Source: Anaeramoeba flamelloides (lineage: Eukaryota > Metamonada > Anaeramoebidae). From it: a DNA stretch of 64,000 nt. Where the stretch lies: contig JANTQA010000047.1 in the NCBI GenBank assembly GCA_027625915.1, forward strand, positions 16,802,001-16,866,000, read 5' to 3'. Under the pieces are notes generated by a model that was not told the origin of the DNA, searched no databases, and worked only from the letters and a program-made list of their open reading frames with translations. A program made the position numbers and the translations under genes. Of the stretch, positions 46,227 through 57,917 are shown one piece after another (the stretch's first letter is position 1; each line of letters starts with the position of its first letter).

Positions 46227-49200
46227 TTAATCCGAAGATGTAATATCCTCGTTGTTAGATGATGAGTCGATTTCTTTTTTGTTTAATAGCTGTTCGCCAT
46301 CATTTTCTAAATCTATATCATTACTATTTGTTTTATGATAATCAGAATCATCGTATTCGCCTTCGCTTAGTTCTTCGTCAGAGCTTTCATTAACCCAAAA
46401 TTCGTCATCTTCAAAAGGTTCATCTGCAGTTTTTGTAAAAATTCTTACAATCAACCCGGTAATGAATCCACCTGCTAAGGCGATAGAAAGTGTAATATAA
46501 ATTGCACTTAATTGGTGAAGTGGTTGATTGTCCTGTTCTGTGAAAATGTCTTCAAATGCTCCATTATATAATGAATGATCATGTTTCCCAACTTGTGTGA
46601 CAATTGCTGAGACAATCCCCCCAATTAATCCTATAATATTAAAATGAATTAAAATCATTTATTTTTTTTTTTTAAAAAAAAAAGTAATTGTTTTTCATTT
46701 TTTAAATTCAGAATATTTTAACATTAGCAAAACAAAAAAAATTATAAAACAGCAAGATTTTTTAAAACAAAAAACGAAACGATTTTACCTGGCATTCCAT
46801 GAAGGTTATGAACACCACATGTATCATGAAGTTTAGTTTTCCTTTCTAAGAAAGGTGTTAAATAATTAAATCCAATTGTTGAAATCATTCCTGCAAAGAG
46901 CCCAACACCCATTGCTCCACCCGGGGTTAAATATAAATTAGCGGCTGTTCCAACAGCAACACCACCTACAATATAAAAACAGAGATAAAGATAAATAATA
47001 ATAATAGATATTAGTACATTGGTTTAATAAAAGGATGCATATATTAAAAATTTACAAATATTTTATTTGAATGTAATAAAAAAATATTGTTTCTTTTTCG
47101 AAATAATAATAAAAAAAAAATTCAAAATATTTCTGATTTTCAAAAAAAAAAGATTTCTAAATATTATAAATTGAGAATTTGAAATTAAAATAAGAATTGA
47201 ACTTTTATTTTTTTTTAAAAGTTATATTTTGTTTAAAAATATCAAAAAAAAAAATATACTTGTAAAAAAAATTATATCATAGCAAATAAAAAAAGGTTTA
47301 AATATAACTTGAGAGTTCAAGTTGAATGCTTGTATTTGATAAAATTTTCCGATTTTAAAATTCTTAAAAATATAGGTTATGATAAAACTAAAAAAATGTT
47401 CTTAAATTATATTATTTATAATTTCTGAAAATATTGAAAATTCAATTTTAAAATTTGATTATATTACAAATTATTAGATTAAATAAATTAATAAAAATAT
47501 TTTTAAAATAAGCTGTTCAGAGAAATTTCTAAAGAAAATGAAATAAGAAAAATAACCAATTTTGGTTTATAAAATTTTTGTCATTGAAAGTATTTAATCT
47601 ATAAATCAAATAAAAAGGGAAATATAGAAAAATCACATGAATGGTGCAATAATGTTGAAAGCAAGGGTAAACAATGTAAAATTTGTGTTTTTCTATATTT
47701 TAGGGGTTTGTTTAAATTTAGGTAAAACTGAAAATTTAACGAACTTTTATATTAGAAAAGATTATGTATTATTCTTTTTTTTTTTTTTCTTTGAAATTAA
47801 AACAATTGAAATTGAGTTATCGTTAAATTAAATGTTATTGGGAAAAAAATTAATAATTTTGTTTTTTATTGAGTATTTCTTTTCTCCTTTTTAAGAAATA
47901 ATAATAACACCCCAATAAAAATTTTAGTGTGATAAAATTATATCACAAGTGAAAAGTTATCTCAACTAAATCAGACTTCTTAGCATACGTGATATAGATT
48001 GATAATAAAAAAAAAAGTTCTAAATGTCATATCTCATAGACACCACACTGTGATAGTTCATTTTTTTATCCGAGTTAGCACACTTTTGTTGTATGATAGA
48101 GAATAATTTTTATTAGTGCATAAATGAATTTTTTATTATTATTGATAGAATAAATGAATTGTTATTAATGAATGATAATAATAATAAATTTAGGTTTATT
48201 CATTTAAATATATCGTTTGCGAATTGGGTTTTTAATTTTTTAATTGTTAAATGATCAAATAAATCTATTGATGAAAAAAATAAAAATAAAAAAAAATTCA
48301 AAAATAATTTTTTATATAGGCTTATATTGACATTCAGATTCTTTAAACTTGACCAAACAAAAAAGGAATTTCAAAATTTTTAATTTTTAAAAAAAAAAAA
48401 TTAAAAATCGAAAATAATGCACACAAAAATAAAAAATAGAATAATAAAACACCACATAACTTATAATTAGAGTTCAAATTTTAATTTCAAAAAATGGAGT
48501 AAAAATATTTTAATTCCCCAAATACTTTTTCAATTTATTCAAGTTATCTAAAAATTACATTTTTTACATTTAAGATTAAACTCGAATTAAAATTGATGGG
48601 ATGTTTTATTTTTAATGATTTGAATCAATAAAAATTTGATTTTAAAATAAAAAAATTAAATTTTTACTATCAGGAAAGCAATGCTCAATGAATTTCCAAA
48701 TAATATTATATATTAAGTAAAACATTTAATCTTCTTTAAATTAATATTAATTTGATTCATTTTAAGATTGATTTAAAGAGAATTAAAATTATTTCTAAAT
48801 ATATTTTGGAAATTTTGGAATTTAAGATTTGATTAATAAAAAATGTTATTATTTATTTTTTATTTTTATTTTGAATGGAGGAAATTAATTTTCCCTTGTA
48901 GATGTTAGGTTTCTTTTAATTTGAAAGGATTTAGTAAAATCTTGAGATTTTACTAATTTTTTCTGAATAAAACAAAAAACCTGGTCGTTATGTTTTCTTG
49001 TGTTTTTTGTTTATTCTGAAAATTTTATCGATCAATTTATTTTCTGAATAAAACAAAAAACCTCAAGAAAACCTAGGCACTCGATGACACTTGCATAATT
49101 TCTAAATTTTTGTTTAGAAATTTTAATAATGAATTATAGTTTTCTTTATCATTAACTAATGTCAAGACAAATGGTGGATCATTATTAGGAATAAGATCAA

Positions 49201-52200
49201 AAACATTATTCTTTCGTTTAATTATTATTGTTTATTTGGACAAAATCCTTAATCAAGATTTTTCCATTCTTTTCCATTGGATGAGCAGTTTCATAAAAAG
49301 TGTTATTTTTATTTCTATTTTATTTTTTTCATATTTTGTAAAAAAATAAGATTGTTTTTTTAAAACATTTATAAATTCTTGAATATGATTTATTATTATT
49401 TTTTTTTTCCAAAAATTACAAAAAATTGAATCTGAGTATTTTTTTTTAATATATTTTTTTTGATTGTTTGTTTAGATTTCTTTTTTGATCTTGATTTTAA
49501 AAATAATAAATGGTGAATAAAACACTGAAAACCAATAAAAATAAAACATGATTTCAATGCAACAATAAAAAATGATTGAAAGATTGTGATTCGATTCATT
49601 TCTATTACTCTCAATCAAATTCAGATATTTTTAAGTCTAATTTGGTTAAAAAGTTTGGTTATTATTAATTAGGTAATTTACAATTAAATTTAAAGTAAAA
49701 TAAAAATTCTAATTATTCTCATTTACCAAAAAAATAAAAGTTAAATTAAAAAAATTTCTTTGTTTTAATTTTTATCAATTAGAAATATTTCAATTATTGA
49801 AATTTTTTTTTTTTTCAAGAGTCAACAATTTTCTTCTTTTAGCCTATACTTATTATTTAAAATAAATCTTGATTATTCTTACCCAAAGATTTTTTAGATT
49901 TTTTTTTTAATATTTTTTTGAAAATTTGATTTTTATAATTCGGATAATGAATGATGAAGTCATAATTGAAATCAGATTTGAGATCGATTCATCAAAAAAA
50001 TATTTTGATCAAAATCTAAATCACATGATATTAGGAGTATTCTTTAATTTCTTGTGCCATAAAAATATATATTAAAAACTAATTTAATCTAAAAACTAAT
50101 CTCCTGTTTAAATAGTTTTCCTGAATGTATAAAATGTGTTCAGAGTGAGTATAAGAAAACATAACTATCAATAAATTCTCCAAATTATTCGATTATTTAT
50201 TCTTGAGAATTCAAATATATATATATATCTCATTGATAAATTAAATTCATTAATATTGACTATAATAGAGTAGTTGTGTAATTTATAACAAACATTGTTT
50301 AAAAATACAAACAATTGCTTAATTTAAAATATGTATTGCTTAAAAAGAAATGTTTTTAGGCAATAATATCTATTGCCCAATTTGTAATATTTTAAACAAT
50401 TTTATGTTATGTAAGCAAAAAGGATTGAAACTATTGTAAACAATTGAAAAATATATTTATAAAAAGAACTTATTTTGTAAAATAACAAATATCCAAAAAT
50501 TGATCATATAAGAATCATTTTAAAAAATTCAAAAAATAAAAATTTACTATTATGTACTCTAAAATGTTAAACATTTCAAATTAAAAAAATTTTTTGATCA
50601 ATATTCCAAATTTTAATTTTTCATTGATAAAATAATATCCAATAGATATTAAATTTATATCTCTCATATAAGATTTATTTATTTTTCAATTTTAACTAAT
50701 TATTAAATTTTTTAGAATAGTTACAAAATACTAAAATAAAAAAGTTAAACAACAAAATAACAAAAAAAAAAAAAAAACACCCAAAACATAAATTAATGTT
50801 TTATAAAAAAATGATTTTAGTAAAATACATTTTTAATAAATTTTAAAAATTTTTATTACGAAGAATAAAGCGAATGAAAGGCTATCTTATCCTTTAGCTC
50901 CTTTATTATTAAAAGTTTTGATTTGCAGTAAAATTCAAAAAAAGAAAAAATTGGCAAATAATCCAATAAAATTGAGAACTTATAAAAGAAAAAAAAATTT
51001 TTTTAACTAAAAATTATTAATAAATCTTAAATTTAAAAATAAAATCTTGAATAAAATTGAATTTATGGGGAATAAGTTCAATTTTTTGAAATATGTTCTT
51101 TCTATTAAACAAATGATTTATTAATTGCTCAATAATTGTCTGAATTGTTCAGTTTATCGAATGATTGTGAATAAAACAATCAATTGTGTAAATTATTTTT
51201 ATTTCGCAATAGAATATATATTACACAATATTAATTTTTTATTACGCAACCACTGTTTCTTTTACACAAACCAATTATACTTTTACGAAACTACTCTAAT
51301 CTTTAATGAAAACTTTAAAACAAATACATTTATTTTGAAGATTTTTATTTATAGTATTTTTTGTTGGTTTTTTGTTTATTTTTCTTATTCTGTTCAATAA
51401 TTGTTTTAAATTTTTGGTAATTTGAAATCAAATAATTTCAATATTTTTATTCATAAAATAGTATTTTGTTTTTTAAATTTGCTTTGAAAGTATTTCTTTT
51501 GGGAAGAAATCAAATTAACTAAAGAGTTATTTCATTTAATTTTGAGATTACATGATGAAGTCTGTTTTCTTTAGATATTTTACTTTTTTTTTTTTTTGGT
51601 ACTAGTTTCCATTTTATTTAATTTGTAAAAGTTTCAAACCGTTTTTGAATTTGTTGATTGTTTAGAAAGTTTTTTTGTGTTTAGAGATCTTTTTCTGAAA
51701 TTTGAAGATTCTTTGGCTTTACGAAAGATGATATTTTCATAAATTTAAATGAATTAAACTTATTTTAAATCAAAAATTGATTTATTTTCTTTGGTGAAAA
51801 GTGGGTATTTTTTGAAAGATAAATCATAAAAAAAACAAAGAAATAATTTGGAAAAATCAGATAAAATAGAAGATCTTACCAGCTAGAGTAGCGTTTTGAA
51901 TATCAACTGGATCAAATTTTTCCTATTCAATAAATTGGGATTAGAAGAAAATTAAAAGAAGAAAAGGATATGAAAAAAGAATTAATGACCAATTTTGAAA
52001 TTGAATTTTTAAACCACAAACAGAACACAACAAGAAAAAAAAAAAGGCAAAAAATGAAAAGTAATAATAACGGTTTATAAAAATAAAAAAAAAAAAAAAT
52101 GGAATACCTTTATGGAACAAAGCTGAACAAATAAAAGTTACAACACAAGAACAACAAAGAGACAAAACTGTATTGATAACAACTCTAAATCTGCTTCCTG

Positions 52201-53053
52201 GTGCACCAAGTGCACCATTAAAACTTGGCCAGAATAACCAAAGGAAAATTGTTCCAATTAATGAAAAAAACATCAGAAACTTTGGTTGATCCTAATTTCT
52301 CATTTGCTTGATGCTCTTCTGTTCTTCTTGAAGTTAAAACAGATGTTAGTGCAATTCCAAAATATGCACCAAAGGTATGAATGATTAAAGAGCCACCAAT
52401 ATCAATTAACCCAACTTTAAACACTGAAATATAAATATTAAACGCTGTTGAAAAGAAGACAAAAAAAAATCCAAAAGTTGGATAAACAAGAATCAAAAAA
52501 AAAAAAAAAAAAATATAAACAAAAAACAGTTAGCTTCTTTGGAAACAAAAAAATAAAAAAAAAATTAAAAGTAAAACAAACCATAAAAGATAATCTCAAA
52601 GAAGGCAATTAAAAGCAATTGTAAAGGTGTAGTTTTTCCTAGGACTGCGCCGAAAGAGATCATAACTGTCGCTGCACCAAACATCCCTTCAACTAAAGAA
52701 GGGATTGCCAATCTGTATTCATAAAGATCTTTGTGTTCATGGATTTGGTGCCAGAATGCGTTGTTAATTAAGCTCCACTGGACACAAAAGCAAGCAAGCA
52801 AAAAGGTATACCCGAGTGAAGAAAGACCATACTTTTTTAAGAAAGTCATTAAATAACCAAAACCAATGATTACCATAACAGCAACATCAGAGTAATATGT
52901 GTAATAATATTCGCTTCTAATATCATATTCATGATCTTCAGTTTCATCAAGAGACTCATCATATTTGAACCAGACACCAATAATAACAAAGATTGCAATT
53001 TGGAAAACAACAAGTGTTGTGATGAATCCAATGTTCGACTTTGTAAATCCCAT
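46227..53053 (-). CDS. Rh-family ammonium/ammonia channel, 5 exons, frame interrupted
   Basis: Rh glycoprotein homologue (RhAG/RhCG type), a trimeric membrane channel for NH3/NH4+. Exons: 53053-52582, 52444-52108, 51922-51880, 46965-46789 and 46630-46227; introns of 137, 185, 4914 and 158 bp are GT-AG. The 476-residue product would match human RhCG length. Signatures: [20 protein letters not shown] (first twin His), [60 protein letters not shown] (second twin His), LIGGIVSA and EPFEDDEFW; the cytosolic tail is Asp/Glu/Ser-rich. Two one-base disruptions are seen. In exon 2 a run of 7 T (52264-52270) requires 6 for [12 protein letters not shown]. At the exon 2/3 join the phase is off by one next to a 5-A run (51917-51921); with four it would read [12 protein letters not shown], matching human HKKGKLDMVHIQN. 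High conservation elsewhere suggests assembly errors more than decay, but recent loss is possible. Confidence 0.88.
46966..51879 (-). other. Giant intron (4914 bp) of the Rh gene
   Basis: Bounded by GTAAGA on the 5' side (51879) and TTGTAG on the 3' side (46966), splitting the Gly codon of ATLAG|GVAVG. All other introns of this gene are under 200 bp. It contains a complete 1 kb element with clustered end motifs (50266-51298), a family E-like hairpin region (48919-49090) including CTAGGCACTCGATGACACTT, and otherwise AT-rich filler. No nested gene is supportable. Confidence 0.85.
50266..51298. mobile_element. 1 kb element with clustered TTGYNYAA subterminal motifs (family I)
   Basis: The termini are inverted: TAGAGTAGTTGTGTAA on the left and, inverted, TAGAGTAGTTTCGTAA on the right. 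Inside each end the 8-bp motif TTGYNYAA, or its inverse, is repeated: on the left at 50274, 50296, 50315, 50336, 50356 (inverse), 50373 and 50392 (inverse); on the right at 51105 (inverse), 51125, 51184, 51221 (inverse), 51242 (inverse) and 51262 (inverse). The terminal sequence itself contains this motif. The middle (50460-51100) is AT-rich without a coding frame. Clustered subterminal motifs are where transposases of hAT- and CACTA-like elements bind, so this is probably a non-autonomous DNA transposon. A target-site duplication is not clear. Confidence 0.6.
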
Positions 53054-53267
53054 CAAAAGAATTTGGATTTTTTTATGGAAAATGTGAAGAAAAAATAAAA
53101 TGAAGAAATTGCTTTTTTTTGTAATCCTTTTATCTTTTGTTAATATCACTACAAATTAACCATTTTGTCTACAATCAAAATAGATCTCATTCAGGTCATT
53201 CACTTAATGTTAGAAAGTTTCTTGGATTGAATTGAAAAAAAGTTAGTGGTAATAAACGAGAACTTTG

Positions 53268-53560
53268 AAGGAATTAGAACCTTCCATTTAGAAGTCCAAA
53301 ATTAAAGTAAGTTCTAATTATGTGAAAATCAAAAATGTTATTCATAGCTCAAATGTCTCTAAAACTCCTCTTAATAAAATCTTATTAAACACCTGTATGC
53401 ATAATTAACTTTGATTCTGTTATTTGACCAAAAAACAATAGTATTTAAGAAAAAATTGTATTTCAAGACAAATTTAAAGGCTGAATAAACCAAAATTACT
53501 ACAAACTGGAAAATATCTTTCTTAAATTTGTCTACATAGGTAGATTCTTTATTAGAAAAA
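53268..53560 (+). repeat. Family D (TTAA-type) left part, internal similarity kept
   Basis: Aligns with about 543-850: the end reads GAAGGAATTAGAACCTTCCA, with GAAGTCCAAAATT next, then AGCTCAAATGTCTCTAAAAC about 95 bp in, and further inside ACAAATTTAAAGGCTGAAT and AAAATATCTTTCTTAAATTT, which match ATAAATTTAAAGGTTGAAT and AAAATATCTTTCTTAAATTT of the first copy. The TTAA border is changed and the right end was not found. Confidence 0.5.
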
Positions 53561-53704
53561 TCTATTTAACCCTTTTTTTATTGAAATTAAAGAGTTGAAG
53601 AAATTTCTACTTACAACTGTTAGCTTTTTTGAAAATTTTGTTTTGATTTGAAAATAAATTAATTTTAGAAATAAAAACAATAATCAAAAAAAAACTTTGT
53701 AATC

Positions 53705-53774
53705 TTTTCCAAAATTCAAAATAATGTAGAAAAATCAGTGATTTTACCTGTTTATGATTAGATCTGGAAAATCT
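53705..53774. repeat. Solo family E palindrome
   Basis: CCAAAATTCAAAATAATGTA, then AAAATCAGTGATTTTACC, then a diverged right arm ending TCTGGAAAAT. Same plan as the units at 33395-33785, with the arms more diverged. Confidence 0.5.
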
Positions 53775-54317
53775 CCCCCACACATTTAATTGAATTTTTA
53801 TCAAAGATATTAAATTGGAATTTGTTTTATATTTTGAATCTAATATTATAAAAGAAAAAACAAACTAGAGGTCATACCTTAAAAAAAGAACAAAGAAAAA
53901 TTTAAATATTTAAAAAAAAAATATTTATGATTTTATTTTTTCAAAATTTTTAGGAAAGTGATTAATATTTTTATTTTTGTTGTTAGGTGATTTTTAGTTT
54001 TGTATAATTTTAATTTGATGAATATTCTAATATTAAAATTTATGTATGTTCCACTCAAGTTATTTAATTAAATCTTGAAAAAAAAAAAAAAAAACAAATC
54101 AAAATCATTCAAAAGATTCAAATAAAATCAAAAATTGTTAAAAATAACTTAAAAATATCTTCTGTCTCAATAAACAAAGAAATAGATTCAATAATTTATA
54201 TTAAACCTTTTTGGAAGTTCTAATTTAATTAAATTTTATAATTTTTTTACCCCGATTCAGAAAATTGGTAATATTAGGATTATAATTATTTGTAAATAAA
54301 CAGTTAAAATATAATCA

Positions 54318-56990
54318 TTAATCATAGCCCCTCAATAGTACTGCAGCCATGATAAAAGCCATTGATATCAAAATTATTATTAATATTGCCAGAGTTGCAA
54401 ATATATTTGTTATTACTCTCGTTCTTGTTGTTTTAGTAGCACAATTGCAAAATTTGCTAGTATTTAAAAAATAATAAATTAAAAAAATCATGTACACAAC
54501 TGATAATGATAGCATTAAAATTGTATAAGAAAGTGCATAATCTTCAACATCTTGAATCAAAACTATAAAACAAAGTACAAAGCAGACAATCCATAACGGG
54601 GCTGAAATTTTAATTGTTGGAAATCTGTTTTTTTTTTTAATTTGCTTTAAAATTAATCTTAAGCAAAATATTTGAAATATAATTATTTGAATTATTACAA
54701 TAATTAAAATACAAACTTTCCAGGCGGTTTGTGTAATATTATCTCTTAGAATTAACCCATAGTATATTGTATTAAAAAACCACGCATATAGCTGCATGAT
54801 TATAAATAAAGTTAATACCCATATTGGTATGTTTTTTAAGAGTTGGATATTTGTTTGTTTATTTTTTCCAATTAAACGTTTTTTTTCAATATTATCATCT
54901 TTAAATGATTCCATATCATTTTTTATTTTATTATTTTCTTTCCCAAGTTCATCATCCTTCATTTCTTCTAATTTTATTCCTTCTATTTCGTTTATTTCAT
55001 CTTTTTCTTTTTCTTTTTCCTTGTTACTTTCCTTTTCACTTTCTTTTTCTTTTTTATCATCTTTACCTAAACTGTAATCACTAGAATTTAAATCTATACT
55101 AAGTTTTCTATCTTCGTATTGTTCTTGAATTTGGGATTCTTGGATGAACTTTTTTTTATAAAAGAAAAAATACATCACACTTAAAGTAACAACAAAAACT
55201 ATAGAAACGATAGCAGCATTTATTATTGGTGTATTGTTAATTTCGAATTGTAAACGAACATATAGAGATTTTTGGTGGCATTCGGTGGAAGCAATAATTC
55301 TGATATAAAAAGTTGTTTTTGCTTCTTCATAAGTTGTATTTTTATTATTGATATGGATTATTCTTTTATCTTCTTGGAAATTTAACCAGCTAACTTCTGG
55401 TGTGATACTATTTTCTGTATCTACGAGATAAACAGAATATTTAATCTCTGAATTATATGAATCGATAAAAAGATCATTGTCAAATGTAATATCAGCCTCA
55501 CTTGATTTCTTGACTAATATGCTATCAATTTTTTTATTAATTAGGATTGTGTTTTCGATTTTACCTCTATAAATCTTTGCATGGAGGTCATATCCAGGAA
55601 GTCCATGATCGCTATATTCATCAGAACCAGTTCCCAGCTCTTCCACGTAATATGAGATCATAGATACCCATGTAACTGCTAATGTGTTTTGATATGGATA
55701 ACTTTTTGAGATCTTTGGGTGAAAAAGATCTTCTTTTGAAAATGAATTAACAATAAATTGATCATCATTTTTTTGAATTACATTTTTCTCAGTATCCAAA
55801 TTGCAAACTTGTCCAATTATGCTATAAATATTCTCAGACGTATTATGACTTGACCATATAACAACAAATTGGTTGTCGGACAAAGGTGCAACATCTGGTC
55901 TATTTTCATAATGTCCGTCGTTATGATTAATCGTAAATGGGGAATGGATTTCTTTTCCGTTTGTGGAATTATACGTCTTGCCAAAGATGTCGTATCTTGA
56001 CTCGTCATTTATATAATCAAAGCTGTCCCACACAACAACAAAATATTTGAAATCAGAAAATGTGCACAATTCTAAAGAATAATGATTAACGGATTTGTAA
56101 TCATTTATTTGAAATTCGTCCCCAAGCCTCTCAAAGCTCTTATTATTGCTTGCCACTGTTTCAAATATCTGCCCAACAATTCTATTTTCATAATAATCTT
56201 GGTCAGAACTGACCCAGACAACAACAAACCTTTCTCCGTTTTGACTTAGTTTTGCCACTTTGGGGTTTTTTTCTTTCCACGTGCTTTCGCTATTGATTTG
56301 TTGGATTGATCCTATTTTTTCAATCACATTGTCGTCGCCACGATAATTGATTTTAATTAATTGTCCATAAATACGCTGAAAGACTTCATAATTGTCATTG
56401 TAATAATTAGTAGACCAGACTATTACAAAGTGGGTTTCATTAAAAACAGAAACGTCACTATTTTGTACATTGTCTTCACTAATAAGAAACTTATTACCTA
56501 CTAACTCAAATTCCCTTTGATCATTGTTTTCTTTAATTTTCATGATTTGCCCATAAAGTTTGCTATTATACGTATTGGTGTAAGTTTCTGTAATAAAGAT
56601 ACTTACAAAATGCGTTTCATTAAGAATCCCCAAATTTGGTTGGTATGGTGCATGCTCACTTTCTTTTGCAACCTGAAATTCGTCAAGAACAGTTTTACCT
56701 TCAGTGTCAAAGATTTTCCCGTAAATGGATTGAGAATGATCATTCGGGTGGTATTCAGGCCACAGCAAAACAACGTTGTCACCACTAGGAAAGAGCCCTA
56801 CATCTGTTTCAATGTCAAAAAACCCAGTACCTTCTTTGACCAATAGTTCTTTACAATTTGGCTCTGTGCTTTCAGACAGACTGGGTGTGCTTATTACTTT
56901 TTCTTTTTCAGGTTTTTGTTTATTTGTTGAAACGATCAGAAAAAAGAGAAAAAAAAAAATCAAACTGGTTACCTCCAATCTTCTTTTCAT
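54318..56990 (-). CDS. Membrane protein: seven propeller-like repeats, Ig/cadherin-like domain, six TM segments
   Basis: An 890-residue single-exon protein with a signal peptide (residues 1-22). The extracellular part has seven repeats about 60 residues apart, each with a hydrophobic strand ending in W plus S/T or acidic residues, then a YGQI/FGKT-type strand: VVLLW77, FVSIF132, FVIVW192, FVVVW259, FVVVW321, FVVIW379, LAVTW441. Seven such units suggest a closed seven-bladed propeller. The repeat resembles the VVTWxS...YGQ.F...G repeats of bacterial secreted giants. A region at about 485-585 (PEVSWLNFQEDKRIIHIN; TTFYIRIIAS) looks like a cadherin-like/He_PIG Ig-type domain. TM1 is about 590-615, followed by a Lys/Glu-rich cytosolic segment (about 615-710) and five more hydrophobic helices to the C-terminus. 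Start is the ATG at 56990. No named family recognised; a receptor or adhesion role is inference. Confidence 0.85.
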   Translation of the reverse strand: MKRRLEVTSLIFFFLFFLIVSTNKQKPEKEKVISTPSLSESTEPNCKELLVKEGTGFFDIETDVGLFPSGDNVVLLWPEYHPNDHSQSIYGKIFDTEGKTVLDEFQVAKESEHAPYQPNLGILNETHFVSIFITETYTNTYNSKLYGQIMKIKENNDQREFELVGNKFLISEDNVQNSDVSVFNETHFVIVWSTNYYNDNYEVFQRIYGQLIKINYRGDDNVIEKIGSIQQINSESTWKEKNPKVAKLSQNGERFVVVWVSSDQDYYENRIVGQIFETVASNNKSFERLGDEFQINDYKSVNHYSLELCTFSDFKYFVVVWDSFDYINDESRYDIFGKTYNSTNGKEIHSPFTINHNDGHYENRPDVAPLSDNQFVVIWSSHNTSENIYSIIGQVCNLDTEKNVIQKNDDQFIVNSFSKEDLFHPKISKSYPYQNTLAVTWVSMISYYVEELGTGSDEYSDHGLPGYDLHAKIYRGKIENTILINKKIDSILVKKSSEADITFDNDLFIDSYNSEIKYSVYLVDTENSITPEVSWLNFQEDKRIIHINNKNTTYEEAKTTFYIRIIASTECHQKSLYVRLQFEINNTPIINAAIVSIVFVVTLSVMYFFFYKKKFIQESQIQEQYEDRKLSIDLNSSDYSLGKDDKKEKESEKESNKEKEKEKDEINEIEGIKLEEMKDDELGKENNKIKNDMESFKDDNIEKKRLIGKNKQTNIQLLKNIPIWVLTLFIIMQLYAWFFNTIYYGLILRDNITQTAWKVCILIIVIIQIIIFQIFCLRLILKQIKKKNRFPTIKISAPLWIVCFVLCFIVLIQDVEDYALSYTILMLSLSVVYMIFLIYYFLNTSKFCNCATKTTRTRVITNIFATLAILIIILISMAFIMAAVLLRGYD

Positions 56991-57539
56991 CAAATCTAAT
57001 TAATAAAATAACAAATAAACAAATCAATTTAAAAAAAATAAAAGTTTTTCTGAGAAAAATGATCTTAAAGGTTTTTCCTCTTTGAAGAGAATTGTTTTAA
57101 GGAATACACTTGTCCCTCAATAGATTTTACGAGTGTCAAAAATTGAAAATAATTTTAAAAATACTGGGATAGTTATTTTTTTTTCAAGTACAGATTAGAA
57201 TTTAAAAGGCTGCTCATTAAAATATTTGCGTGAAATTAATTGGATAATTTGATTCTTTTAAATTGAAGCTTTTTTTTTGAGCAAAAAGATCATAATTTCT
57301 TCTTTTAATTAACTCTTGAGAAAAAAACAAAACAAACAAGTTTTTCAGGGTTATTTCATAAAAAGTGGCCAATTGATGTCAGAGAACTGTTTTAAAGGTT
57401 TTATTGAGTACTTTTTTTCAAATTTTGTAAAGATTATGGAAAAAAAAGTTGAAAAACTTTTATATAAAAAAATTTGCCCAATTAAAAAAATGTGAATTAG
57501 AAAAAAAAGTTTAACACTATTGACTAATTGCAAAAAATC

Positions 57540-57917
57540 GAACCAGAAAATTCAAAGTAAAATAGCTGAATAATAGAAAAAATAAAAGGTACAAAAAAAT
57601 GGAGTAGTTAACACAATAATAGTTTTTTTAAAACTTCTTTTGGTGAGGATTTTTTCTTTGATTGAATTATATTTAAAATTTTGTTGAAAAATTCAATTAT
57701 TTTTGAGATCTCCAAATAATTTATCTGATTTTATTAACAAAGGAGATTTAAATAGTTTTTATTGGGTTGATTGGAAATAAGAATAATGAATTATTATTTG
57801 AAGTTAATTGGTTTCTTCTTTTTATTGACTTTACTTTTCATTTTCAGGTTCTATTAATGTTCCCAATGAAAAATTGTATTGAACTTTTTTTCCAGTTTCA
57901 CTTTTTTTCCACAAATA
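57540..57917. mobile_element. TTA-type MITE, copy 2 (family B), left end degraded
   Basis: Matches copies at 31590 and 59023 in the same orientation: TTAACACAATAATAG, TTTTGAGATCTCCAAAT, GGAGATTTAAATAG, GAATTATTATTTGAAGTTAA, TTGACTTTACTTTTCATTTT and the right end CAGTTTCACTTTTTTTCCAC followed by AA. The left inverted repeat is not recognisable. Confidence 0.6.

Larger units (their letters stand above)
53054..54317. other. Spacer upstream of the Rh gene
   Basis: About 1.26 kb between the Rh start and the 3' end of the next minus-strand gene. The first part contains family D sequence (53268-53560) and a family E palindrome (53705-53774); the rest is AT-rich with no gene. Confidence 0.6.

Noticed and set aside
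51125-51400. 91-codon frame in the Rh intron
   Set aside because: It overlaps the right end of the 50266-51298 element and is driven by its repeated motifs; no similarity to a transposase.
54796-55077. Plus-strand Ser/Phe-rich frame
   Set aside because: Antisense of the Lys/Glu-rich cytosolic segment of the propeller membrane protein.
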